DNA of 64,000 nt from Methylopumilus sp036745495 (GTDB lineage Bacteria; Pseudomonadota; Gammaproteobacteria; Burkholderiales; Methylophilaceae), in contig DAIOGA010000001.1 of assembly GCA_036745495.1 (NCBI GenBank), forward strand, positions 1-64,000, written 5' to 3'. The position numbers and the translations under genes were made by a program. Under the pieces are notes generated by a model. The model was not told where the DNA came from. It ran no database searches and saw nothing but the letters and a program-made list of their open reading frames with translations. Each line of letters opens with the position of its first letter. Positions within the stretch are counted from its first letter, which is position 1. Below, one piece after another: positions 53,524-62,549 of the stretch.

Positions 53524-55077
53524 ATGCCTTCTACTATGTTAAAAAAACCTGTGTTACTCATCATCTTGGATGGCTTTGGCCATAGAGAAGACGAAGACCA
53601 TAATGCAATTAAAAATGCAAAAATGCCAAACTGGAATGGTTTGTGGAATAAGTACGCACATAGTTTTATTAATGCCTCTGAGGAATTTGTAGGCTTACCT
53701 CAAGGACAGATGGGTAATTCAGAAGTGGGGCATTTAAATATAGGTGCTGGGCGCATTGTTCAACAGGATCTTGAAAGAATTAATTCAAGCATCGCCTCAG
53801 GTGATTTTTTTAAAAATGCACTCCTTATCAATGCATTTAAATCTCTTAAAGAAAACGGCAAAGCCTTACATCTTTTAGGTCTTTTTTCCGATGGTGGTGT
53901 TCATAGTCATTTAGATCACTTCTATGCCATGTTAAAACTCGCGAAGCAATGTGATTTAAAAAATGTTTACGTTCATCCTTTCTTAGATGGTCGAGATACG
54001 CCACCTAAAAGCGCTTTGCAATATATCGAACAACTCAAATCTCATTTAAAAGAAATAGGTATTGGTAAAATTGCTTCTATATCAGGTCGCTACTATGCAA
54101 TGGATCGCGATAAGCGCTGGCCTCGTATTGAGTTGGCATATAACGCATTAACCATGGGGTCTCCTATTCATGTCACAGATCCGATTGATGCGATTCACAA
54201 AGGATACCAAAGGGAAGAAACAGATGAGTTTATAAAACCCACATCTATTCATGATGAAAATCAAAAAGCCATCACTATCCAAGATGGTGACGCAGTTGTA
54301 TTTATGAATTATCGATCTGATCGTGCACGACAAATTACAGATGCGCTTTTACAAGACAACTTTAATGCTTTTGAACGTCAAAAGAAAATTAACATCAGTC
54401 ACTATTTCACGCTGACTCAGTATGATCAAAATGACAAAAAATCATCAGCTATTTTTAAACCGACATCGGTCAATAATTCGTTCGGCGAATACATCTCGAA
54501 ATTGGGTTTAAAACAACTACGTATTGCAGAAACAGAAAAATATCCGCACGTCACATTCTTCTTTAATGGTGGTAATGAAACTGTATACGATGGCGAGGAT
54601 CGCATTCTAGTTCCATCCCCTCAGGTTGCAACTTATGATCTAAAACCTGAAATGAGCGCATTTGAAGTTGCACAAAAACTTACCGACGCCATTCAAAGTA
54701 AAAAATATAATGCCATTATATGTAACTTTGCAAATGCTGATATGGTAGGTCACACGGGTAATCTTGACGCCGCGATTAAAGCAATGGAAGCACTTGATGC
54801 ATGTATAGGTCAAGTGGTGAATGCGATGGAAACGATTGGTGGTGAAGTCATCATTACGGCAGATCATGGCAATGCAGAACTTATGGAGGATTATGAAAAT
54901 AAACAAGTTCATACTCAACACACCACAAATGTGGTGCCTTTACTTTACGTTGGTCGTAAAGCAACAATTAAGCCCCATGGAAAACTCTCTGATATTGCTC
55001 CTACCCTGCTTCATCTCATGGGGGAAAAACAACCATCCGAGATGACAGGACAAAATCTAATTCAATTGAATGATTAA
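53524..55077 (+). CDS. gpmI: 2,3-bisphosphoglycerate-independent phosphoglycerate mutase
   Basis: 517 residues. Catalytic Ser in MGNSEVGHLNIGAGR, LDGFGHR at the start, HPFLDGRDTPP and DHGNAE near the end for Mn binding. Interconverts 3- and 2-phosphoglycerate. A start at the later Met 5 (MLKKPVLLIILDGFG) is also possible. It overlaps envC by 8 bases, a common gpmI-envC pair. Confidence 0.97.
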   Translation: MPSTMLKKPVLLIILDGFGHREDEDHNAIKNAKMPNWNGLWNKYAHSFINASEEFVGLPQGQMGNSEVGHLNIGAGRIVQQDLERINSSIASGDFFKNALLINAFKSLKENGKALHLLGLFSDGGVHSHLDHFYAMLKLAKQCDLKNVYVHPFLDGRDTPPKSALQYIEQLKSHLKEIGIGKIASISGRYYAMDRDKRWPRIELAYNALTMGSPIHVTDPIDAIHKGYQREETDEFIKPTSIHDENQKAITIQDGDAVVFMNYRSDRARQITDALLQDNFNAFERQKKINISHYFTLTQYDQNDKKSSAIFKPTSVNNSFGEYISKLGLKQLRIAETEKYPHVTFFFNGGNETVYDGEDRILVPSPQVATYDLKPEMSAFEVAQKLTDAIQSKKYNAIICNFANADMVGHTGNLDAAIKAMEALDACIGQVVNAMETIGGEVIITADHGNAELMEDYENKQVHTQHTTNVVPLLYVGRKATIKPHGKLSDIAPTLLHLMGEKQPSEMTGQNLIQLND

Positions 55078-56299
55078 AGTCAAAAATATCCCATTGAATT
55101 TTTTAATTCAATGCATCTTCATATTATTTTTATCTCATCCTGCTTTAGCTGCAACTAAAGCTGATTCCGCGAAAGAAAATTTAAATGCTGTGCATGAAAA
55201 AATTGACCAGCTTAAAAAAGAATTGAGTGGCACACAAAAAGCGCAGGAAGATGCAACTGATCAATTAAAAAAAAGCGAAAAACAAATTAGCGATACGAAT
55301 CGTTCACTGTATGAAATATCAGTTCAACAAAAGAAAAACTATACCAAACTTCAAGAACTCAAAGCACAATCCGATACAGTAGAGTCTCAAGTTGATCTCC
55401 AGAGAAAAATGTTGGGGCAACAAATCTACCAACAATATCTCCATGGCGATCCTGGTTATTTACAAATGATTATCCAATCTGAAAATCCGAGTGTTGTCGC
55501 AAGGAATATTCAATATTATTCTTATGTGGCAAAAGCTCGCGCTAAAAGCATTTATCAAATGCAAGGCAATTTAAAAAAGATTGAAGCCTATAGTCTGGAA
55601 ACTGCTTCGAAATTAAAAGAAATTGCGAGTTTAAAACAAAAAGAAGAGATAAAGCGAACAGAGCTCGAATCACAAAAGAAAGATCGTGCCAAACTCATTG
55701 CAAGTTTATCTTCTAAGATTAATCAGCAGCGCAATGAAATTCAAAAATTAATGCGAGATGAAAAAAGATTGACTGATCTCGTTGATCGTTTAGCAAGATT
55801 ACCTTCAGCGCCTATCCCTTCAAAACGTGAAGAAAAAGCATCTTCGAAAACACCTATTGTGCGTAATGAAACTATTCCTACAGAAACATTTGCAGGTCAA
55901 AAATTTGAATCGCTTCGAGGTAAATTAAGTTTGCCTGTAAAAGGAGATGTCATTAATCGATTTGGTTCTCCACGAGAAGATACCGGCTTGTCTTGGAAAG
56001 GTTTATTTATTAAATCTAATGAAGGCAATGAAGTAAAATCGATTGCAACAGGTCGTGTGGTTTTTGCTGACTGGCTTCGTGGCTTTGGCAATCTTATTAT
56101 TGTGGATCATGGAGAAGGTTATATGAGCCTTTATGGCAACAATCAATCTACACTTAAAAAGACAGGGGAGATTGTGCGTGGAGGTGATGTGATCGCCTTA
56201 GTAGGTAATACAGGGGGCAATGAATCGAATGGACTTTATTTTGAATTAAGAAAGCTCAGCAAACCTTTTGATCCTCTTGCGTGGACTTCAATTAAATAA
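55070..56299 (+). CDS. envC: Murein hydrolase activator EnvC (degenerate LytM domain)
   Basis: 409 residues: signal peptide (ending ALAATKA), two long coiled-coil segments (about 35-110 and 165-245), a linker, and a C-terminal LytM fold from about 290. The zinc-binding residues of M23 peptidases are missing: the HxxxD position reads GLSWKGLFI and the HxH position reads GLYFELR. It therefore activates amidases during septum splitting rather than cutting wall itself, as known for EnvC. Confidence 0.92.
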   Translation: MIKVKNIPLNFLIQCIFILFLSHPALAATKADSAKENLNAVHEKIDQLKKELSGTQKAQEDATDQLKKSEKQISDTNRSLYEISVQQKKNYTKLQELKAQSDTVESQVDLQRKMLGQQIYQQYLHGDPGYLQMIIQSENPSVVARNIQYYSYVAKARAKSIYQMQGNLKKIEAYSLETASKLKEIASLKQKEEIKRTELESQKKDRAKLIASLSSKINQQRNEIQKLMRDEKRLTDLVDRLARLPSAPIPSKREEKASSKTPIVRNETIPTETFAGQKFESLRGKLSLPVKGDVINRFGSPREDTGLSWKGLFIKSNEGNEVKSIATGRVVFADWLRGFGNLIIVDHGEGYMSLYGNNQSTLKKTGEIVRGGDVIALVGNTGGNESNGLYFELRKLSKPFDPLAWTSIK

Positions 56300-56300
56300 A

Positions 56301-56723
56301 TTATTCACCAATTACATGCATCAAGATACGTCGATCATGTGACTGATAGCGATGTTCATATAAAAAAATACCTTGCCATTGGCCTAAAGCAACTTTACCT
56401 TGCTTAATCGGTATAGAGAGACTTGTTTGTGTTAATGCAGTTCTAATATGCGCCGGCATATCATCTTTACCTTCAGCTGTATGGATAAACAAAGGATCTC
56501 CATCAGGAACTAAGCGTTCAAAAAAACTTTCTAGATCAACTAAAACATCGGGGTCGTAATTCTCATTTATAAGCAGACTCGCAGAAGTATGTTGAACATA
56601 AAGCGATAATAAACCCTCTTTAAAGTCAGATTCATTTACCCAATCCAAAACTTTTTGGGTGACATCGTAAAAATGGCGACCCGAAGTTCGGATCGCCAAT
56701 GTTTGACTAGCTTGTTTCATCAA
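56301..56723 (-). CDS. yjbQ: YjbQ family protein (UPF0047 / secondary thiamine-phosphate synthase-like)
   Basis: 140 residues with the family signature LYVQHTSASLLINENYDPDV and LGQWQGIFLYEHR. Members show weak thiamine-phosphate synthase activity in vitro; the true role is unsettled. It follows clpB after 12 bases on the same strand and converges with envC with one base between stops. Confidence 0.92.
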   Translation of the reverse strand: MMKQASQTLAIRTSGRHFYDVTQKVLDWVNESDFKEGLLSLYVQHTSASLLINENYDPDVLVDLESFFERLVPDGDPLFIHTAEGKDDMPAHIRTALTQTSLSIPIKQGKVALGQWQGIFLYEHRYQSHDRRILMHVIGE

Positions 56724-56735
56724 TTAAGGCTTTGC

Positions 56736-59144
56736 TTAAACTTTAGTAAATTTAAGTTTACCTGAAACACTATCAATCTTAATGGTATCTTTTGCCATAA
56801 AATGGCCTGCTAAAATTTCTTTAGCGAGTGGATTTTCAATTTCAGATTGAATCGCTCTTTTCAATGGTCTTGCACCATAAACTGGATCAAAACCTTCTTT
56901 TGAAATTTCTTCTAAAGCAGCATCCGTAATGTCTACTTTCATTTCAAGTTGCGCCAACCGGTCTTTTAAGTACTGCAATTGAATCGCTGCAATCGATTTC
57001 ACATGATTATCACCTAACGCATGGAAAACAACTACTTCATCAATACGATTAATAAACTCTGGACGGAAATGATTTTTAACTTCGCCCATTACTGCTAATT
57101 TAATCACTTGATAGTCATCACCCGACATCGACTGGATCATATTAGAAGCTAAGTTAGATGTCATAATAATCACGGTATTTTTAAAATCTACAGTGCGCCC
57201 TTGTCCGTCTGTTAAGCGCCCATCATCTAATACTTGAAGAAGTACGTTAAACACGTCTGGATGTGCTTTTTCTACCTCATCCAATAAAACAACACTATAA
57301 GGTTTTCGTCGGACAGCCTCAGTAAGGTATCCCCCTTCTTCATAGCCCACATACCCTGGCGGCGCACCAATCAAACGCGCTACAGAATGCTTCTCCATAA
57401 ACTCACTCATATCAATTCTGATTAAATGATCTGGTGAATCAAATAAAAAGTTGGCTAATGACTTACAAAGTTCCGTTTTACCTACGCCTGTGGGCCCTAA
57501 GAATAGAAAAGAACCGTAAGGTCGATTAGGGTCGCTTAGGCCTGATCGTGATCGACGGATTGCATCCGACACCACTCGTACAGCCTCATCTTGTCCTACG
57601 ACACGCTCATGGAGTTTATCTTCCATTTTTAAAAGCTTATCGCGCTCACCTTGCATCATTTTTGAAACAGGAATACCTGTAGCACGGCTCACAACCTCTG
57701 CAATTTCATCGGCACCTACTTCAGTACGCAACATACGATTTGCTTGTGGTTTAGCCGTCTCAGCTTTGGTCGCTTGTTTAAGTTGTGTTTCTAATTCAGG
57801 CAATTTTCCATATTGCAACTCAGAGACTTTTTGCCATTCGCCTTTTCGTGTTGCCTCTTCAATTTTCAAACGTATTTGTTCAATTTCTTCTTTAATATGT
57901 TTTGAGCCCTGAAGTTGTGCTTTTTCTGATTTCCAAACTTCTTCTAAATTACTAAATTCTTTTTCAAGCTTCTTAATTTCATCTTCAATTAAGTCAAAAC
58001 GTTTTTTAGACGCTTCATCTTTTTCACGACGCATTGCTTCACGCTCAATTTTTAATTGAATAAGTCGACGCTCTAATTTATCTAAAACTTCTGGTTTAGA
58101 ATCAATCTCCATCTTGATACGGGATGCAGCCTCATCAATTAAGTCGATAGCTTTATCAGGTAAGAATCGATCCGTAATATATCGATGTGATAATTCCGCC
58201 GCAGCTACAATCGCAGGATCAGTGATTTCTACATTGTGATGAAGCTCGTATTTCTCTTGAAGCCCACGAAGGATCGCAATAGTAGCCTCCACTGAAGGTT
58301 CATCTACGAGCACTTTTTGGAATCGTCTTTCTAATGCAGCATCTTTCTCAATATATTTTCGATATTCATCTAGAGTCGTAGCGCCTACACAATGAAGTTC
58401 GCCACGTGCTAATGCAGGTTTTAACATATTGCCTGCATCCATAGCGCCTTCAGTCTTACCAGCGCCTACCATCGTATGGATCTCATCGATAAAAACTATC
58501 GTTTGACCTTCATCCAACGCAATTTCTTTTAAGACAGCTTTTAAGCGCTCCTCAAAGTCTCCGCGATACTTTGCGCCAGCTAATAAAGCTGCCATATCTA
58601 ACGACAATACTCGTTTATTTTTTAATGAGTCAGGGACTTCGCCATTTACGATGCGTTGCGCCAAGCCCTCGACAATCGCTGTTTTACCCACACCAGGCTC
58701 ACCAATNNNNNNNNNNNNNNNNNNNNNNNNNNNNNNNNNNNNNNNNNNNNNNNNNNNNNNNNNNNNNNNNNNNNNNNNNNNNNNNNNNNNNNNNNNNNNN
58801 NNNNNNAATAAAAACATCTCGCTTGAGATATAAGCATCACCTAATTTTTGTGAATTCTTTTCGGTTAAATTTAAAAGATTATTTAAATCTCGAGATATTG
58901 AAATTTCACCTTGATTACCCTCAACTTTAGGTAGTTTATCAATAGATGATTTAAGCGACACTTTAAGCGGTGCTAAATTAACACCTGCATAAGATAAAAG
59001 TGAGGCCGTACTTCCGTCATCTTGGTCAAGCAAGGCTTGAACCATGTGAACTGGCTCAATATTTGGATTGTCATTTGCATTTGCAAGACTCTGCGCATCA
59101 GCAAATGCTTGCTGAAACTTTGTGGTCAATTTATCAAAACGCAT
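56736..59144 (-). CDS. clpB: ATP-dependent chaperone ClpB (internal assembly gap)
   Basis: Hsp100 disaggregase. Visible: N domain (1-112), then a 100-N run, then Walker A1 GEPGVGKT, Walker B IVFIDEIHTMVGAG, the long coiled-coil middle domain, Walker A2 GPTGVGKTELCKSL and the C-terminal small domain. By comparison with E. coli ClpB about 90 residues, between the N domain and Walker A1, are missing, so the real gap is about 275 bases. A sigma-32-like promoter and a GAGGA ribosome site precede the gene. Confidence 0.96.
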   Translation of the reverse strand: MRFDKLTTKFQQAFADAQSLANANDNPNIEPVHMVQALLDQDDGSTASLLSYAGVNLAPLKVSLKSSIDKLPKVEGNQGEISISRDLNNLLNLTEKNSQKLGDAYISSEMFLXXXXXXXXXXXXXXXXXXXXXXXXXXXXXXXXXXIGEPGVGKTAIVEGLAQRIVNGEVPDSLKNKRVLSLDMAALLAGAKYRGDFEERLKAVLKEIALDEGQTIVFIDEIHTMVGAGKTEGAMDAGNMLKPALARGELHCVGATTLDEYRKYIEKDAALERRFQKVLVDEPSVEATIAILRGLQEKYELHHNVEITDPAIVAAAELSHRYITDRFLPDKAIDLIDEAASRIKMEIDSKPEVLDKLERRLIQLKIEREAMRREKDEASKKRFDLIEDEIKKLEKEFSNLEEVWKSEKAQLQGSKHIKEEIEQIRLKIEEATRKGEWQKVSELQYGKLPELETQLKQATKAETAKPQANRMLRTEVGADEIAEVVSRATGIPVSKMMQGERDKLLKMEDKLHERVVGQDEAVRVVSDAIRRSRSGLSDPNRPYGSFLFLGPTGVGKTELCKSLANFLFDSPDHLIRIDMSEFMEKHSVARLIGAPPGYVGYEEGGYLTEAVRRKPYSVVLLDEVEKAHPDVFNVLLQVLDDGRLTDGQGRTVDFKNTVIIMTSNLASNMIQSMSGDDYQVIKLAVMGEVKNHFRPEFINRIDEVVVFHALGDNHVKSIAAIQLQYLKDRLAQLEMKVDITDAALEEISKEGFDPVYGARPLKRAIQSEIENPLAKEILAGHFMAKDTIKIDSVSGKLKFTKV
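58707..58806. other. Assembly gap in clpB (100 N)
   Basis: Exactly 100 N, flanks do not overlap; true coding sequence is missing. Confidence 0.98.
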
Positions 59145-59177
59145 GTTAATTCCTCATAAATTAGTCTAATACTTGTT

Positions 59178-59204
59178 ATGTGGGGATGAATTAATAAATT
59201 TCAA
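59178..59204 (-). promoter_or_regulatory. Sigma-32 (RpoH) heat-shock promoter of clpB
   Basis: Minus strand TTGAAA (59199-59204), 13-base spacer, CCCCACAT (59178-59185). This closely fits the RpoH consensus CTTGAAA-N(11-16)-CCCCATNT. The expected start near 59171 gives a short leader of about 27 bases ending in GAGGAATTAAC before the ATG. Confidence 0.82.
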
Positions 59205-59258
59205 TTCAATTAAGAAAATAAATTAAAATATTAAATTTACGATACGAGTTTGATATTT

Positions 59259-59753
59259 ATGCTAAAAATTCTGTTATGCCTATTAATGTTAATTAACTCC
59301 AATAAAGGCTTCAGCAAAACTCTAGAAGAGGGAAAGTTGGCACCTTCTTTTGAAACTATAACGATTAAAGGTGAAAAATTAAACTTAGCAGAGCAGGCAG
59401 GTAAAACCGTCATTATTCATTATTGGGCTACTTGGTGCCCTACATGTCGCGAGGAAATTCCGATTTTTAATACTTATTTCAAGAAACATCAAAAAGATAA
59501 TCTTGTGATGATACTCGTCAGCATAGATGATGCAAGTGACTTATCTAAAGTGAAAGAAATGACAAAGTCTTATGAATTTCCAATTGCTATGGATCAAGAC
59601 ACAGACGCAAAAGGTTATGGTCGTATTTGGCGTATACCTCTTACATTTATCATCGATAAAAAAGGTATTTTAAGAAAAAATGCTTGGTTCGATGACGGCA
59701 ACATTAACGAAGCCGTCCTCGAAAAAAATATCACGCCCCTACTTCAGGACTGA
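59259..59753 (+). CDS. TlpA-like thioredoxin-fold protein (periplasmic)
   Basis: 164 residues from the ATG at 59259; an upstream in-frame TTG at 59250 adds three. Signal peptide (about 1-19), then a thioredoxin fold with HYWATWCPTCREEIPIF (active site CPTC), a TlpA/ResA-type insert and IPLTFIIDKKG with cis-Pro. It probably reduces or delivers electrons to periplasmic thiols, such as cytochrome c or metal-protein cysteines. It diverges from clpB and converges with the Met/His-rich gene with two bases between stops. Confidence 0.88.
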   Translation: MLKILLCLLMLINSNKGFSKTLEEGKLAPSFETITIKGEKLNLAEQAGKTVIIHYWATWCPTCREEIPIFNTYFKKHQKDNLVMILVSIDDASDLSKVKEMTKSYEFPIAMDQDTDAKGYGRIWRIPLTFIIDKKGILRKNAWFDDGNINEAVLEKNITPLLQD

Positions 59754-59755
59754 AT

Positions 59756-59965
59756 TTAGTCCTTTGCTGGAGTTTTTGAATCCGGAGAATCTTTCTTAGT
59801 ATCTGGTGCCTGTTTATCTTTCTCATGATGCATTTTTGAATGATCCATTTTCGAATCCATCTTGCCATCTGCTGGCTTTGAATTATTGTCGTTAGCAGGC
59901 ATAGGCATTTCTGCTGCATAAATACTTACTGATATTAAACTTAATATTACTAATAATTTTTTCAT
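59756..59965 (-). CDS. Small secreted Met/His-rich protein, possible metal binding
   Basis: 69 residues: signal peptide (about 1-18, ending IYAAE) and a charged, low-complexity mature part with MDSKMDHSKMHHEKD (Met and His spaced as in periplasmic copper- or silver-binding peptides) and a Lys/Asp/Pro tail. No family recognised. A good ribosome site (AAGGGGAA) supports translation. It follows the barrel gene by 25 bases. Metal binding is inferred only from composition. Confidence 0.7.
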   Translation of the reverse strand: MKKLLVILSLISVSIYAAEMPMPANDNNSKPADGKMDSKMDHSKMHHEKDKQAPDTKKDSPDSKTPAKD

Positions 59966-59990
59966 TATATTCCCCTTAATTTAGAAATTG

Positions 59991-60959
59991 TTAGAAGTTG
60001 TACCGAGCACCTAATGTACCAATCCAAGTTGGGGCTAATTGATTGCCATTTACATATTGATAAATTGGCACCTGAACATAGCCATACACTTTGAAGTTTT
60101 TGTCTATATTGACTGTTGCACCTGGGCTTAAATAAACAAGCGTACCTCCTGTATTACCAGGATCTGCACCAGCATCAGTTGAACCTTCATCACGTCCAGA
60201 ATGCTTAATATTCACTTGAAAAGATGGCGTTATAAGATCGTAAGTCATATAACGAACACCAAAATTAAAACTTAGAGAATTTCCTGGTTTATACCCTTCT
60301 CTAAAGTTAGTTGGAATTTGTGCCATAGTTTGTGCGAAATAATCCCATTCTTTATTGATTGAGCCAAAATGATAAGCGCCAACTAATAAGTCTGTCGTGC
60401 CAGATCCTGGCTGAAGACCCCTATCCAGAGAGTCACCGCTATCAAAAGTCTTTTTATAATCGCCTGTCGGTAATTTCACGCCTAACTGGAGACCTAAGTT
60501 ATATCCAGATATAAGATAACGTCCAATTACCTTAATATCTCCAATGCTTTTTGTATGTGAAGTATCATAGCCGTGCGTGCCGTCCGTACTAGGATAGCCG
60601 CCGTTGCTACCGTAGGTGCTATGTGAGCGATCTATATAAGGAATCTGAACATTAATACCCCAGTCTCGGCTTGGACTATAATCAATGCCTGCTGTTACAT
60701 AATTGTTCTTTGTTTTGTTTTCTACCTCTGCTCCTTGATCGTTAACTGCTTCCTTTGAAGTTTTGCCGCTACCTGACCGATATTGATCTTGATTTAAGTA
60801 GTCATAACGTAAATCTAATCGAATACCTGGAGCACCTGAAATACCTTGCGCATCCCAATCAGTGCTTAGGCTACAACCACAACTTGCGCAAGCATACACA
60901 TAAGTTGGAATAGATACGGCAATTAAAGAGCTAATAATTAATGATTTTTTTAATTTCAT
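59991..60959 (-). CDS. Outer-membrane beta-barrel protein with mature N-terminal CxxCxC motif
   Basis: 322 residues from the ATG at 60959, which has AAGGA 7 bases upstream; a longer frame to 61004 lacks a site. The signal peptide ends TYVYA, and the mature protein begins CASCGCSL. The rest alternates in barrel fashion (GVKLPTGDYKKTF, LLVGAYHFGS, VGYVQVP-like strands) and ends in Phe (GARYNF), the BAM recognition signal. Similar barrels are loosely annotated as transporters near metal genes. The substrate is unknown; the Cys cluster suggests metal or redox contact. Confidence 0.72.
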   Translation of the reverse strand: MKLKKSLIISSLIAVSIPTYVYACASCGCSLSTDWDAQGISGAPGIRLDLRYDYLNQDQYRSGSGKTSKEAVNDQGAEVENKTKNNYVTAGIDYSPSRDWGINVQIPYIDRSHSTYGSNGGYPSTDGTHGYDTSHTKSIGDIKVIGRYLISGYNLGLQLGVKLPTGDYKKTFDSGDSLDRGLQPGSGTTDLLVGAYHFGSINKEWDYFAQTMAQIPTNFREGYKPGNSLSFNFGVRYMTYDLITPSFQVNIKHSGRDEGSTDAGADPGNTGGTLVYLSPGATVNIDKNFKVYGYVQVPIYQYVNGNQLAPTWIGTLGARYNF

Positions 60960-61037
60960 TTTTAATCCTTGGTTCAAAAAATTACTAAAAAAGATTAAAT
61001 TCAATTACAGAATTTAATCGTGATAGAAAGTTAATTT

Positions 61038-61415
61038 TTAAACTAAAGGTGGAGCTTGCGGAGGGTGTGAAGACCTAAAGTAAGACTGTATTACTGGAGT
61101 TTCGTATTCTAGAAAAAATTTCGCGGGGTTTGAAATTAAAGCTAATCCCAATTGGATATTGCCTTCAGGTAAATAATTCTTATCTGAAGCTATCGAACAA
61201 TAAGCACAATGCACCATATTAATATTTGTATGATTTTTTTCTGGGCCCTGATTTTGCGTCGAAATAAATTTAATACCTTGGGAGGTACAAATTCTCTCTA
61301 AGTTATGGAAATTATTCTTTGATTCAACTGCGTGTGAAATTAATGGCATAAAAGATGTCAAAAGCATTGCAAAAATTGCAACCCAACTTCCTATTTTTTT
61401 ATACATATCTTTCAT
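61038..61415 (-). CDS. DUF2946-like secreted cysteine protein
   Basis: 125 residues: N-terminal hydrophobic signal (WVAIFAMLLTSFMPLISHAVE), then a mature part with ICTSQG, MVHCAYCSIAS (CxxC) and a C-terminal RSSHPPQAPP, the layout of DUF2946 proteins, which are often found near copper or TonB-dependent uptake genes. It lies 78 bases before the CxxCxC barrel on the same strand. Start at 61415 (ATG) or three codons later. Function unknown. Confidence 0.65.
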   Translation of the reverse strand: MKDMYKKIGSWVAIFAMLLTSFMPLISHAVESKNNFHNLERICTSQGIKFISTQNQGPEKNHTNINMVHCAYCSIASDKNYLPEGNIQLGLALISNPAKFFLEYETPVIQSYFRSSHPPQAPPLV

Positions 61416-61440
61416 AGCACGAATATATCATAAAAAATTA

Positions 61441-62079
61441 CTAATTTTCTGAAAAACGCTCTTCGAGCCACGGATCAGCATCATTATGATACCCACGAAC
61501 CTCCCAAAAACCTGGTCTATCTTCTGCGTGTAATTCAATAGCTTTTAGCCACTTTGCACTTTTCCATGCATAGCGTTTAGGCACCACCAATCTAACTGGG
61601 CCTCCATGTTCATTCTCTAGAGGCTTATTAAAAACATGATGGGCCACAATCACATCATCATCTAACATCACTTCTAGTGGAATATTGGTTGTGTAATCAT
61701 CATAACTATGCAGCGTCACATAATGTGCTTTATCTAATGGCTTAGCCAAGGCTAATATATCTCTTGCTAAAACACCCTCCCATGGCACATCTAACATTGA
61801 CCAACGCGTGACACAATGAAAATCTGAAATATCTTTTGTTTGAGGAAGTTTTAATAAGGACGCCCAGTCCAAATCAATCTCTTTTTCAACAAGGCCAAAC
61901 ACTTTTAATTTCCAATTACTTTCATCTACTTCAGGCCTAATGCCTAAATCAAGTATAGGAAATTTGGTAATCAGTGTTTGTCCTGCAGGAATGCGATTGT
62001 TTAAATTGGGTTCGTTTCGTTTTAAGCCTTTTTTGGCGAGAGCGATTTTACCTTCTATCAGTTTTTTCCAGTCAGGCAT
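61441..62079 (-). CDS. Sulfite oxidase-like molybdopterin-dependent oxidoreductase (cytoplasmic)
   Basis: 212 residues of the oxidoreductase molybdopterin-binding family. The molybdenum-ligand Cys is in SDFHCVTRWSMLDVPWEGV, and GGPVRLVVPKRYAWKSAKWL and PGFWEVRGYHNDADPW complete the fold. No Tat or Sec signal and no dimerisation domain, so it resembles the small YuiH-type proteins rather than sulfite oxidase or MsrP. Substrate unknown. It follows lspA by 2 bases. No molybdenum cofactor genes are in the window. Confidence 0.85.
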   Translation of the reverse strand: MPDWKKLIEGKIALAKKGLKRNEPNLNNRIPAGQTLITKFPILDLGIRPEVDESNWKLKVFGLVEKEIDLDWASLLKLPQTKDISDFHCVTRWSMLDVPWEGVLARDILALAKPLDKAHYVTLHSYDDYTTNIPLEVMLDDDVIVAHHVFNKPLENEHGGPVRLVVPKRYAWKSAKWLKAIELHAEDRPGFWEVRGYHNDADPWLEERFSEN

Positions 62080-62081
62080 GA

Positions 62082-62549
62082 TTAACTCAGTAAAGGTTTT
62101 TTATTTTTGAATGCGTCATAGAGAATTAAAGCAACGCCTATTGAAATAAAGCTGTCCGCCACGTTAAAAGCTGGCCAGTAATAGGCCTCATAGTGAAAAT
62201 AAATGAAATCAATCACAAAACCATAGTAGCTTCTATCACAAAGATTGCCGATCGCTCCACCAAGAATGAAAGCAAGTGCCAAGCACAATAATGGATGCTT
62301 TAATCGCTGATGTATTAATCGAATAATCATCATGATTGCAGCAAATGAAATACTCATAAAGAAATATCTCTGCCAACCAGAGGCGCCACTTAAAAAACTA
62401 AAGGCAGCGCCTGTATTTTGAAAATGCACAATATTAAGAAATGAAGTGATTACCCAAGCACCGCCTAAATCTAAATGATTAAACACCCATTTTTTGGATA
62501 TGAAATCCAAAATAACGATCAACAATGCAATCAAAATATATTTACGCAT
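62082..62549 (-). CDS. lspA: Lipoprotein signal peptidase (signal peptidase II)
   Basis: 155 residues with four membrane helices. The catalytic aspartates are in GAIGNLCDRSYYGFVIDFI and FNVADSFISIG. Cleaves prolipoprotein signals after lipid attachment; LptE and the YVTN protein in this window would be substrates. Overlaps ileS by 8 bases, the conserved ileS-lspA pair. Confidence 0.96.
   Translation of the reverse strand: MRKYILIALLIVILDFISKKWVFNHLDLGGAWVITSFLNIVHFQNTGAAFSFLSGASGWQRYFFMSISFAAIMMIIRLIHQRLKHPLLCLALAFILGGAIGNLCDRSYYGFVIDFIYFHYEAYYWPAFNVADSFISIGVALILYDAFKNKKPLLS

Noticed and set aside
58571..58930. 119-codon plus-strand frame across the clpB gap
   Set aside because: Depends on reading through N bases; antisense to clpB.
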